Below are positions 23,901-31,417 of a DNA stretch of 64,000 bases, in pieces. The stretch comes from CBDEGK01 sp965237855. GTDB taxonomy: Bacteria > Pseudomonadota > Gammaproteobacteria > Pseudomonadales > Halieaceae. Each line of letters begins with the position of its first letter. Position 1 is the stretch's first letter. A program made the translations under genes and the position numbers. Under the pieces are notes generated by a model that saw only the letters and a program-made list of their open reading frames with translations, did no database searches and had not been told where the DNA came from. The DNA is taken from positions 186,001 through 250,000 of the forward strand of contig CBDEGK010000005.1 in assembly GCA_965237855.1 (NCBI GenBank), given 5' to 3'.

Positions 23901-24133
23901 TCGTTCGCCGTATAGCGCGTTACCGTGTAGCCATCAAAGCGATGCAGGCCCTCTTGCGTCAGAAACCACATCAGCCCCTGACTGTCCTGAAAAGATTGGC
24001 GAATGGTTTGTTGCGTGAGCAATTCAGATTGTGGTGCGCGGGCGATCTTGAAGTTGATGGCAGACAAGTCTTCGGCACTAGTACTTCCTGCACATAGCAG
24101 CACAGACAGACACAGCGAGCTTACCCTGCGCAT
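20972..24133 (-). CDS. Beta-propeller sensor histidine kinase (Reg_prop / Y_Y_Y type)
   Basis: 1053 residues. After a signal peptide (VSSLCLSVLLCAGSTSA) come many propeller repeats of the type GLMWFLTQEGLHRFDG and NLGDIWIATIGGGLIRYD, then a Y_Y_Y domain (YKYQLENFDADWIDID...FTNLPSGNYVL), one membrane span near residues 786-806, a helical linker, a degenerate HisKA_2-like helix (AHYTGGLDLVSQLLEHQ, near 850) and a HATPase with N-box NELVDNSFRHAF and GLSLVKQF. The periplasmic propeller presumably senses a polymer or envelope signal. No response regulator is adjacent. The ATG at 24133 is preferred over the GTG at 24154 because it gives a standard signal peptide. Confidence 0.88.
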   Translation of the reverse strand: MRRVSSLCLSVLLCAGSTSAEDLSAINFKIARAPQSELLTQQTIRQSFQDSQGLMWFLTQEGLHRFDGYTVTRYTANENDSSSITHNNVRHILQDNLGDIWIATIGGGLIRYDAETRSFVKLEQDRYGNRLLSDNISAMYADDAGFIWIGYLEGKVSYYDPYERAIYHIAELNHSGEQYGAINDFAQHSYRNIWISTSDSGLLSYARFSNTLEHYSSTASDSKLQLPSDNLTNVAANQITGQLWIATQSEGVVQMDIASGRVTRFGVQQGLSDDSVNHIYFDQDMRLWLATDKGLNLRNSEGGFTVFDRDNSNLTDDLVFSVYQDRQKNYWIGTHYGLFAGYISQFDIFDSKTGLPSETVTSFTETSDGTIWIGTYNGIYRRRSSAPGFESITSGLPGFVPREQKTMALGSTGNLLLVGYRSRGIDIVNTTETADHYFPPSAGVSVKLSHSQITSIQDQNQSMIWVTTFGGGVNKLVFNEETDLVEVLQPQATKENDSREYAYHAKSISKKVTLVATTDGLLSYADNVYQLLKSSPESSISIERENILSIHLSQNDDVWFGLQYNGLARWTAEDQRASKLIFSRVITNPPIPSDTVYGIEEGDVGMLWLSTTNGLLRLDPDDLSIWPYFQSDGLQGNEFNFGASFKDSKGRLYFGGNRGYNRFHPSDIVDDTTPPRLSMTDIRVAGKSLVEDPSFFMPDLIELKYEDYYVEFNFSVMDYSNPRKNQYKYQLENFDADWIDIDDRHSITFTNLPSGNYVLKILGANPNRVWSDTPLRLTLYVHPPPWFTWWAFAGYLFVILSFAAMVKKNYDTNILRMQAETLANHMHVTAERAMDSFQEKLNTEQLLQQNLKAHYTGGLDLVSQLLEHQAMEIQDDTLLEQFANNQQRLRCLYEIEKNLIYLGPMLQTNFHQFVETLLSQHQSHFGLRDLDLPLVNTCTAVAIPAFIAAPLAIITNELVDNSFRHAFERRTGIEFLKVSFQEHEDRASWLLEIVDNGCSLPENVDPLAPTSLGLSLVKQFTERVGGTLTVHRRGGTHFAIRVPHPSIEAYDGS

Positions 24134-24288
24134 GGGGCCATCCCTGGTGTGCACCTCGTTGCATCTACCGTGATTTCTGAAGTTTAGCAGAGCGAGCGAT
24201 ACCTGCTGGCATCAGTCTTCGCGCGCGTTCTTTCTTATTGTATCCCCAATCTGTCTAGCGGTCTGACCCATCTTGGTCATATGGGGGG

Positions 24289-24306
24289 ATTGCTAGTGCT
24301 AGCAAT
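24289..24306. promoter_or_regulatory. 18-bp perfect palindrome between the divergent sensor and subtilase genes
   Basis: ATTGCTAG (24289-24296) and CTAGCAAT (24299-24306) are perfect arms around TG. It lies in the 307-base divergent region (24134-24440), 135 bases before the subtilase ATG and 156 bases before the kinase start. The size and symmetry fit an operator for a dimeric regulator. Nothing else in this region is clear; it is otherwise AT-rich near the subtilase start and no short gene is evident. Confidence 0.5.
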
Positions 24307-24440
24307 ATTTCAGGTGACTCCCAGTCTCTGCACCCGGAGTCCGTCTTGTATGACGAGATTACAAAATATTAGAGCGAAAAGAAACGCGTAGATGCAGCCA
24401 ATAGCATCCAACTTACTAAAAAAATGCGGATATCACGGAC

Positions 24441-26762
24441 ATGAAACTTTTTAGCGAACACAACTTTGCCCGCGCTGGTGCCGTGGCGACTATTGTCGCT
24501 CTCAGCGCGCTCGGGCCCTACGAGCTTCACTCCTCAGCGCCAGATCCGGATGCGCCCAGACAGCTGCTTATTCAGGGCGATGATGTGTCAGCGCTGGTAG
24601 CACTGGTCGAAGCGGCTGGCGGCACAGTAAGCCATCGTCTGGGCGTGCTGGATGCCGTGGGTGCGCTCGTCTCCCAGGATCAGTTGGCTGAGATTAGCCG
24701 CAGTGCGCATGTGCATCGGATCATTGATGATGCAACTGTTGCAGTCAATTCACTAGAGCAGTGTGCGGCCAGTGGTGAGCATTTGCTGCAACTGGACGAG
24801 CAGAACAACGTTGTCTGGCGGGTAAGCAGTCGAGAGCCAGATGACTTGGCATTAGATGCCCTGGCACTATCCTGGCCCGCGCATCTGGGTAGGCTTGAGG
24901 CAGTGCAGTATGACGGCGTCACAATTGCTGAGCACGTCGACGGGCAGAGCCTGCTTGTCGATAGTATTGCGTTGGAGCAGATTTCCGCAGATCTGACTCT
25001 GGCAGCCGACTCCACCGTCGAACTCAACATGCAGTTCAGTATTCCTGCCACTTCACGCGCCGATATTCAGCCTAGCGATTTCGGTATACAGCTGAGTTAC
25101 GGCGAGACCTGTGGCGTCCAACTTGTTCGTGGTTATGACGACTATCACAGTGATTCCTACTTTCCCTCCGTGGTTAATGCCGACAAGTTACACGCCGCTG
25201 GCATCACCGGTGCCGGGGTAACGGTGGCGGTTGTTGATACAGGACTTTGGGCTGAGGCGAAAGCGCTTGCCTATAACAGTGCTGGCAAAAGTCGCATTGT
25301 GGCGACCTACGATGCGACGCGCGATAGAGCCGGTATCGTACTTACCGATAAGCGTGGTCACGGTACACACGTTACCTCTGTGTTGGCCAACAGCGAGCCT
25401 GTCATCAGAAACGGTGTGGAGACAGGTAGCTACAAAGGCATCGCGCCAGATGTCAATATTGTAGCCATCAAGGCCTTTGATGAAGTTGGTAAAGGCTCTT
25501 ACCTGGACGTGCTCCGGGCAATTGATTTTGTGTTGAAAAACAAAGAGGCACTGAATATTCGTGTCTTGTCGCTAAGCTTTGGCGCAGAAGCCCAGGGGCA
25601 CTACTGGGAAGACCCGGTCAACCAGATGGTGATGGAGGCCTGGCGTCAAGGTATTGTTGTTGTCGCGTCGGCGGGTAACACTGGACCCAACCCCATGACG
25701 GTGACAGCTCCGGGTAACAATCCCTACGTGTTAACGGTAGGCAGTGTCACCGACAACTACACGCCTGAGAACAGACAGGATGACACCTTGGCAGCCTTTT
25801 CTGGTGTCGGCCCAACCTTCGATGGATTTGTTAAGCCTGAGGTCGTGGCCTCCGGCGGGCATATGATTGGCATTGCACCTCCGCTCAGTCAATTGAAAGA
25901 CGAGCGCCCGGGCTCTGTGCTTGATCAAGACAAGTTCGTCATGTCCGGCACTTCGCAATCAACCGCGTTAGTGGCAGGCATCGCCGCCTTGATGCTGGAG
26001 GCGAATCCTGGATTGACTCCGGACGAAGTGAAATGTCGTATAACAAGCTCAGCAAACTTGGCCGTTGATAGCGACGGCAAGCCGGCTCTGAGCATTTTGC
26101 AACAGGGTTCGGGCTACGTTGATGCCGAGGCTGCACTCAATAGCCAGTCTACGGCGTGTGCCAATGTCGGTCTGGACATTGAGCTGGATCTGGCGGGCAT
26201 GAGCCATCACGCCGGACCCGTTGTCGCGCTTGCAGATGGAAGCTATGCCATCGGCGATGAATTGGTGTGGGCTTCTGCAAACGATTCGGACTATGCAGCG
26301 TGGGACGCCGATGATGCCTGGATGGTTGTGCCGCAGAAGGTAATAGTTTCTCAGGCACTGCAGGTCTGCAGCATCCCCACATCTGAGAATGCTAAGGCGT
26401 TTAGGTCCGCCGGTAATTTCTGGAACAACGGTAATTTCTGGAACAACGGTAATTTCTGGAACAACGGTAATTTCTGGAACAAGGGTAACTTCTGGAACAA
26501 CGGTAACTTCTGGAACAACGGCAATTTCTGGAACAACGGCAATTTCTGGAACAACGGTAACTTCTGGAACAACGGTAACTTCTGGAACAACGGTAATTTC
26601 TGGAACAACGGTAACTTCTGGAACAACGGTAACTTCTGGAACAACGGTAACTTCTGGAACAACGGTAACTTCTGGAACAACGGTAACTTCTGGAACAACG
26701 GTAACTTCTGGAACAACGGTAACTTCTGGAACAACGCGCATTTTACCAACACTGGGGCCTAG
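24441..26762 (+). CDS. Secreted S8 (subtilisin-like) serine protease with 18 C-terminal GNFWNN repeats
   Basis: 773 residues. A hydrophobic N-terminal segment (residues 11-28) acts as signal or anchor, followed by a prodomain-like region to about 240. The peptidase S8 domain carries Asp266 (VAVVDTGLW), His308 (RGHGTHVTS), oxyanion Asn413 (ASAGNTGPN) and Ser505 (MSGTSQSTALVAG), a complete triad. After a linker of about 90 residues come 18 exact or near-exact GNFWNN hexapeptides (residues 658-765) and a short tail AHFTNTGA. The protease should be active and exported; the Asn/aromatic tail could be an adhesive, amyloid-like or surface-attachment module. It is flanked by two propeller sensor kinases and followed by a terminator. 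Confidence 0.92.
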   Translation: MKLFSEHNFARAGAVATIVALSALGPYELHSSAPDPDAPRQLLIQGDDVSALVALVEAAGGTVSHRLGVLDAVGALVSQDQLAEISRSAHVHRIIDDATVAVNSLEQCAASGEHLLQLDEQNNVVWRVSSREPDDLALDALALSWPAHLGRLEAVQYDGVTIAEHVDGQSLLVDSIALEQISADLTLAADSTVELNMQFSIPATSRADIQPSDFGIQLSYGETCGVQLVRGYDDYHSDSYFPSVVNADKLHAAGITGAGVTVAVVDTGLWAEAKALAYNSAGKSRIVATYDATRDRAGIVLTDKRGHGTHVTSVLANSEPVIRNGVETGSYKGIAPDVNIVAIKAFDEVGKGSYLDVLRAIDFVLKNKEALNIRVLSLSFGAEAQGHYWEDPVNQMVMEAWRQGIVVVASAGNTGPNPMTVTAPGNNPYVLTVGSVTDNYTPENRQDDTLAAFSGVGPTFDGFVKPEVVASGGHMIGIAPPLSQLKDERPGSVLDQDKFVMSGTSQSTALVAGIAALMLEANPGLTPDEVKCRITSSANLAVDSDGKPALSILQQGSGYVDAEAALNSQSTACANVGLDIELDLAGMSHHAGPVVALADGSYAIGDELVWASANDSDYAAWDADDAWMVVPQKVIVSQALQVCSIPTSENAKAFRSAGNFWNNGNFWNNGNFWNNGNFWNKGNFWNNGNFWNNGNFWNNGNFWNNGNFWNNGNFWNNGNFWNNGNFWNNGNFWNNGNFWNNGNFWNNGNFWNNGNFWNNGNFWNNAHFTNTGA
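26412..26735 (+). repeat. 18 tandem copies of an 18-bp repeat encoding GNFWNN
   Basis: Eighteen consecutive units of GGTAACTTCTGGAACAAC or near-identical variants without spacers. Differences are nearly all silent: GGT/GGC for Gly and AAT/AAC for the first Asn. The only amino acid change is Asn to Lys in unit 4. All TTC, TGG and the following AAC codons are unchanged. The pattern suggests repeat expansion with selection on the protein sequence. The units leave every reading frame open on both strands, which creates false ORFs. Confidence 0.98.
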
Positions 26763-26823
26763 CAAGCCTATGGTGACGAGCTAATCACTTTCCGCAGCCT
26801 ATCTTTTGATAGGTGACCTTGGG

Positions 26824-26851
26824 CTTGGCCGGGAGACTGGCCAAGTTTTTT
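26824..26851 (+). terminator. Rho-independent terminator after the subtilase
   Basis: CTTGGCC (26824-26830) pairs perfectly with GGCCAAG (26839-26845) around an 8-base loop and is followed at once by TTTTTT. It lies 61 bases after the subtilase stop, so the hybrid kinase downstream needs its own promoter. A smaller hairpin, CCTATC-TTTT-GATAGG, precedes it at 26798-26813. Confidence 0.9.
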
Positions 26852-26867
26852 CGTTTTAATACTCGGG

Positions 26868-26895
26868 TTACCAATAGCCTCAAGGTATATATAAT
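26868..26895 (+). promoter_or_regulatory. Sigma-70 type promoter of the hybrid kinase, possibly leaderless
   Basis: A perfect TATAAT at 26890-26895 has TTACCA (4 of 6 match to TTGACA) 16 bases upstream at 26868-26873. A start point 6 to 7 bases after the -10 would fall on the GTG codon at 26902, so the message could have almost no leader. It lies just after a strong terminator, which supports a real promoter here. Confidence 0.6.
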
Positions 26896-26901
26896 GAGGC
26901 T

Positions 26902-29900
26902 GTGCGAGTAAACAGAACAAAGATAACAATATTCCTTTGGGCGCTTGCCCAACTTCTATGGAGCTACCCAGCGTCTGCTCTGGATACCCCTTTTGTTTTC
27001 GCTGACTCGGAACTCACCTCGCAGTTAAGTCAAGTTACCGTCCGGGATGTTTACCAAGATTCATATGGCTATTTGTGGGTTTTGACTCAGGAGGGCCTGA
27101 ATCGGTACGACGGTCGAAACAACAAAATATATCGATCGGATGTCGCCGACCCTTCTTCTATAGCTCATGGAAGCATGCGAGGAATTGTAGAGGATGAAGA
27201 CGGAAATCTCTGGATCGCTACAGATGGGGGCGGCCTGAATCTCTACATCCGTGAAACTGAGAGATTTGTGAGGCTCAGAACGGGGCCGGATCCTTTAACG
27301 ACACCTTATTCAGATAACATCTGGACAATTAGCAAAGGGCTAAATGGAAAGCTTTGGCTGGGATACAAAAAGGGCGGATTTAGTGCCTTTCACCCTGCCA
27401 CAGGTTTGTTCAAGCACTATACGCCGCAACGATGGCCAGCGGTTAGCAATCACGCAGTGGAGGCGATTGTTGAAGATGAAAATGGGCGCGTATGGGTTGG
27501 AACTAATGGCAACGGTTTACTAATTCTGGACACATCCGCCGATACTCTAATAGTACAAGCTAGAAATGAGGGAGGAGAAATGGAGCTTCCCTCAAATAGA
27601 GTATCCGACGTCTATCTTGATCAACGAGGCGTACTTTGGGTTACCCTCTGGGACCGAGGTGTTTTTAGATTAGCTTCAGACGCGGCCGCGTTCGAGGAAG
27701 TTAATGAGCTTTATAGCCAATCTGGTGTCGCAGGGGCAATTTCGGAAGCCCACAAAATCTATGCTGATCATAGGGGACGGATACTTGTTGGTACACCTGA
27801 TGGGGTTGCACTATTTCGTGCTGCCAGGAATGCATTCCAGTTGTTTACAGTGGAGAATTCTGGCCTGGCTTTTCCTCGAGTGCTTTCAATCGCACAAGAT
27901 CGGACCAATCGATATTGGATAGGTTCCTATCAAGGCATGAATATCGGATTTGAGACTTCGTTTTACACTACCAATTCAAGTCAGGGATTGCTTGAAGAGA
28001 ATGTTTTGAGAATCGGCATTGACGATCAACAAGGGGTTTGGATCGGCACGGCTGTTGGGCTCTACTATTCATCTCCTGGTGAATCGCCGCAGAAGGTAGA
28101 TTTATCTGCGAGAGAACTAAATGTGTCGCCTATCACAAGCATCCTTATCGACGGTGAATTTGTTTGGGCCGGAACGTATTACGAGGGCCTGATTCGAATC
28201 AACAAAGACACGTTGGAGACGAAGGTTTTTCTCAGTGATAGTGAAAAAGAAGGCACTTTAAGTCACGATCGAATAACACGCGTGTATAAGGATTCTTTTG
28301 GGCATCTGTGGGTCGGGACATACCGGGGCGGGCTAAATTTGCTGCGGCGAGGTGCAACAGAATTTATCCGGTTTCAAAGTTCGACCTCGGATACGTCTTC
28401 GATCACCAGCAATACGATCTACGCCTTACATCAAGAGCGCAATGGAGACTTATGGATTGGTACTGAAAATGGTCTAAATCGCTACAACTATGCGCTGGGC
28501 ACCTTTGATCGATTCATGCACGATAGGACTCGGCCGACAAGTTTGTCTAGTCCCGTTGTGCACGATATTTATGAAGATGAGAAGGCGCGACTTTGGGTGG
28601 GCACAGAAGCTGGTGGTTTAAATCTCTGGGAGCCAGTAGATCGCAAGCGCTCGATCGATCGCTTTGAACACTTTCAACGCAATATTGACCTCCCCAGTAG
28701 TTCAATTTACGGGATCGAAGGCGATGCACAAGGCAATTTGTGGTTTTCAACTTCTGGAGGCCTCACGCGATTTAACTATGAGAATTTCGCATATAAGCAC
28801 TTTACTTCTGATGATGGACTTCAATCGAATGAGTTTAATCTCGGGGCATCATATTCAGATAAAGATGGTCGCTTATATTTCGGCGGAACGAAGGGGTTTA
28901 ACGCTTTTTTCCCTGAGGTGATTAAAGAGAGTTTGTTGGCGCCACCCGTAGAACTGACAAAAGTTTCAATAGTAAATAAGCAGGTCTATTTTGATGTTCC
29001 CTACGGTGACTTGAGTGAGATGAATCTTGAATCCGACGACTACATGGTCGGTTTCGAATTTGCCGCGCTTGATTTTGTGGCGCCTCGCAAAAACTTTTAT
29101 CGCTATCAGATGGTCGGGCTTGATAAGGCCTGGATCGAGCTTGGGAACAAGAATACTGTTGATTTCACAAACCTCCCCACGGGAGAGTATATATTTCGAG
29201 TTTCTGGCAGTAATGCCGATGGCTTGTGGAACGAAGACGGCGTCGCAGTTCGCGTGGTGGTTAATCCCCCCTGGTTTGCCACTTGGCTAGCGTTTTTCAC
29301 ATATATTACTGTGGTTGTCGTGTTGGCGCTCAATTGGATGCGCCATTTGCGAACCAAAGAATATGAGCGGATGCAGTATCGTCTGCGACTGGAAACGGAT
29401 GTGCGCGACCGCACACGTGATCTTAAGACGGCAAATGACAAATTGCAGGTCGCTGTCGAGCAGATAGGGTCCGCCAGGCAAGAGGCGGTCGCTGCAAATC
29501 AGGCCAAAAGTGAATTTCTCGCGGCGCTCAGCCACGAGATACGTACGCCGATGCACGGTGTTTTGGGCATGACGGATTTGTTGCTTCATTCAGGGCTTAT
29601 GGAAAGACAGGCCGAGTTTGCAGAGTCTGCCCATCATTCTGCCAACGAATTGCTAGGCCTGATCGACAACATCCTGGATTTTTCCAAAATCGAGGCGGGC
29701 AAAATCGAACTCGAGGAAACTACCTTCAATCTCCGCGAAGTAATGGAAAACCTGTGCTATCTCTATGGCGAGATGGCGCAGGCGAAAGAGGTCGAGTTGA
29801 ATCTTATCTTCAATGCCTCGCTCAATCGGCAGATGTATGGCGATCCTGTTCGTCTGCGCCAGGTAATGCAAAATCTGTTGAGCAATGCCATCAAGTTTAC

Positions 29901-31413
29901 CAAGCGTGGCTCAGTTACCGTGACCGTGGATGAGCTCCAGCGCGAGGATAAAACGGTTCAGTTTCGGTTTGGAGTTGAGGACACTGGCATCGGCATGGAC
30001 GATGAGGCGCTTAGTCGTATCTTCGAAGCATTTTCTCAGGCCGACTCATCAACCACGCGCCAATATGGGGGCACTGGGCTGGGTCTGTCCATTGCGCGCC
30101 AACTTGTCTCGTTGATGGATGGCGAACTGAATGTACAATCCAGGGTTGGTTTTGGCACAACCATGTCGGTGAAATTGTCGCTGGATGAATCGCCTATCTA
30201 TACCGACAAGCTCGCCAGTGCACTGCTGGAGTCCTATTACACCGAAGTGGTGGCTGCTACCCCTGAGGGTCGGGCCATGCTCTCTAGTCAAATGAAAATC
30301 CTTACCCAAAAGGTACGCGAGTGCGAAACGGTAGGCGAGGTGTCAGTTCACGCCGAGAATGAGCGAGTGGTGCTGATTGACGTGAACTGTCTGTACGACA
30401 ATGTCGACATCGTGCAAACGTTGAATCTTCAGGGAGATGCTTTAACGCAGGTTTTGCTGGTCGCACCCCTGGACCTCACTGGCATACCGCCGGAGCTTGG
30501 TCGTATGCCGCATACCACCAAACCTTGCAAGTCCACGACACTGATCGCTGACTTGATAAATATGATCGCACCGGGGGAGAGAAAAGAAGAGGAAATAGAT
30601 GCGCCCGTTATGCGCTACGACCAGCGTGTCTTGTTGGTTGAGGACATGGTGGCCAACCAGGAAATTGCCCGTGCGATGCTGGAATCTTTTGGTTGTTCAG
30701 TGGATATTGCCGCCAACGGAAGTATTGCCCTGGAGATGTACCAAAGCGAAACTTACGACATAGTTCTCATGGACTGCCAAATGCCGGTGATGGATGGCTT
30801 CGAGGCTACCCGCCATATACGTCGCCTGGACGCGTCGCGGCCTCATAGCCAGAGAATTCCAGTGGTAGCAGTAACCGCTGGCAAAACAGAGGTTGAGAAA
30901 GACCGCTGTTATTCGGCGGGCATGGACAGAATTCTATTTAAGCCCTACTCAACCACCGAATTGAATGGAATTCTTTCTCACTATTTCGACTCCGCGGGTA
31001 TTATCCAGGCGGCCAAGCCGGTGCCGCGCACAGCGCGAGGGCTGGCAAATGATGTGCTCGACATGAAAGCGATCGACAATATTCGCAGCATTGAACAACA
31101 GACAGGTAATCCGCTGTTGCCCAAGGTATTTGAGAACTTCCGCAGAGATGCCATGGCAAAACTAGATGAATTGAAAGCTAGCCTGGAAGATTCTGCGGCG
31201 CTGGGGGCCGGCGCGCATGCGATTGCCTCCATGAGCCTGAATCTGGGAGCCACAGCATTGGCAAGCTATGCGCGCAAGCGAGAAGCAGATTGGAAAAATG
31301 GCTTGATCGATGAGGCGGCTCGAGAGATCCAAGTGTTGCAAGGTCATCTGCAGGACGCTCTTCGTGCATTGGAGCCTATAGTGTTAGAAGCTGCCCAGGA
31401 GCTGGAATCCTGA
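26902..31413 (+). CDS. Hybrid sensor histidine kinase: beta-propeller, Y_Y_Y, HisKA, HATPase, receiver, Hpt
   Basis: 1503 residues. A signal peptide (IFLWALAQLLWSYPASA) is followed by two propellers of Reg_prop repeats (such as GYLWVLTQEGLNRYDG and GNLWIATDGGGLNLY), a Y_Y_Y domain (YQMVGLDKAWIELG...FTNLPTGEYIFRV), a membrane span near 791-812, and a coiled coil. The kinase has His878 in AALSHEIRTPMHGVLG and N-box NLLSNAIKFT. The receiver has Asp1291 in IVLMDCQMPVMDG, and the Hpt-like domain has His1439 in GAHAIASMSLNLGA. All phosphorelay residues are intact, as in BarA- or ArcB-type kinases. The architecture matches the 20972-24133 kinase in its sensor half. The output partner is not fused; the REC-GGDEF-EAL protein immediately downstream is a candidate. 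Confidence 0.92.
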   Translation: MRVNRTKITIFLWALAQLLWSYPASALDTPFVFADSELTSQLSQVTVRDVYQDSYGYLWVLTQEGLNRYDGRNNKIYRSDVADPSSIAHGSMRGIVEDEDGNLWIATDGGGLNLYIRETERFVRLRTGPDPLTTPYSDNIWTISKGLNGKLWLGYKKGGFSAFHPATGLFKHYTPQRWPAVSNHAVEAIVEDENGRVWVGTNGNGLLILDTSADTLIVQARNEGGEMELPSNRVSDVYLDQRGVLWVTLWDRGVFRLASDAAAFEEVNELYSQSGVAGAISEAHKIYADHRGRILVGTPDGVALFRAARNAFQLFTVENSGLAFPRVLSIAQDRTNRYWIGSYQGMNIGFETSFYTTNSSQGLLEENVLRIGIDDQQGVWIGTAVGLYYSSPGESPQKVDLSARELNVSPITSILIDGEFVWAGTYYEGLIRINKDTLETKVFLSDSEKEGTLSHDRITRVYKDSFGHLWVGTYRGGLNLLRRGATEFIRFQSSTSDTSSITSNTIYALHQERNGDLWIGTENGLNRYNYALGTFDRFMHDRTRPTSLSSPVVHDIYEDEKARLWVGTEAGGLNLWEPVDRKRSIDRFEHFQRNIDLPSSSIYGIEGDAQGNLWFSTSGGLTRFNYENFAYKHFTSDDGLQSNEFNLGASYSDKDGRLYFGGTKGFNAFFPEVIKESLLAPPVELTKVSIVNKQVYFDVPYGDLSEMNLESDDYMVGFEFAALDFVAPRKNFYRYQMVGLDKAWIELGNKNTVDFTNLPTGEYIFRVSGSNADGLWNEDGVAVRVVVNPPWFATWLAFFTYITVVVVLALNWMRHLRTKEYERMQYRLRLETDVRDRTRDLKTANDKLQVAVEQIGSARQEAVAANQAKSEFLAALSHEIRTPMHGVLGMTDLLLHSGLMERQAEFAESAHHSANELLGLIDNILDFSKIEAGKIELEETTFNLREVMENLCYLYGEMAQAKEVELNLIFNASLNRQMYGDPVRLRQVMQNLLSNAIKFTKRGSVTVTVDELQREDKTVQFRFGVEDTGIGMDDEALSRIFEAFSQADSSTTRQYGGTGLGLSIARQLVSLMDGELNVQSRVGFGTTMSVKLSLDESPIYTDKLASALLESYYTEVVAATPEGRAMLSSQMKILTQKVRECETVGEVSVHAENERVVLIDVNCLYDNVDIVQTLNLQGDALTQVLLVAPLDLTGIPPELGRMPHTTKPCKSTTLIADLINMIAPGERKEEEIDAPVMRYDQRVLLVEDMVANQEIARAMLESFGCSVDIAANGSIALEMYQSETYDIVLMDCQMPVMDGFEATRHIRRLDASRPHSQRIPVVAVTAGKTEVEKDRCYSAGMDRILFKPYSTTELNGILSHYFDSAGIIQAAKPVPRTARGLANDVLDMKAIDNIRSIEQQTGNPLLPKVFENFRRDAMAKLDELKASLEDSAALGAGAHAIASMSLNLGATALASYARKREADWKNGLIDEAAREIQVLQGHLQDALRALEPIVLEAAQELES

Positions 31414-31417
31414 GAGG

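Noticed and set aside
26412..26735. Possible CRISPR-like array
   Set aside because: The 18-bp units are directly adjacent without unique spacers and encode an in-frame peptide repeat.
26049..26784. Long repeat-like ORFs in the other frames and on the minus strand (VPEVTV-, LFQKLP- and SGTTVT-type repeats)
   Set aside because: The 18-bp repeat contains no stop in any frame, so these are shadows of the subtilase tail without start sites or known domains.
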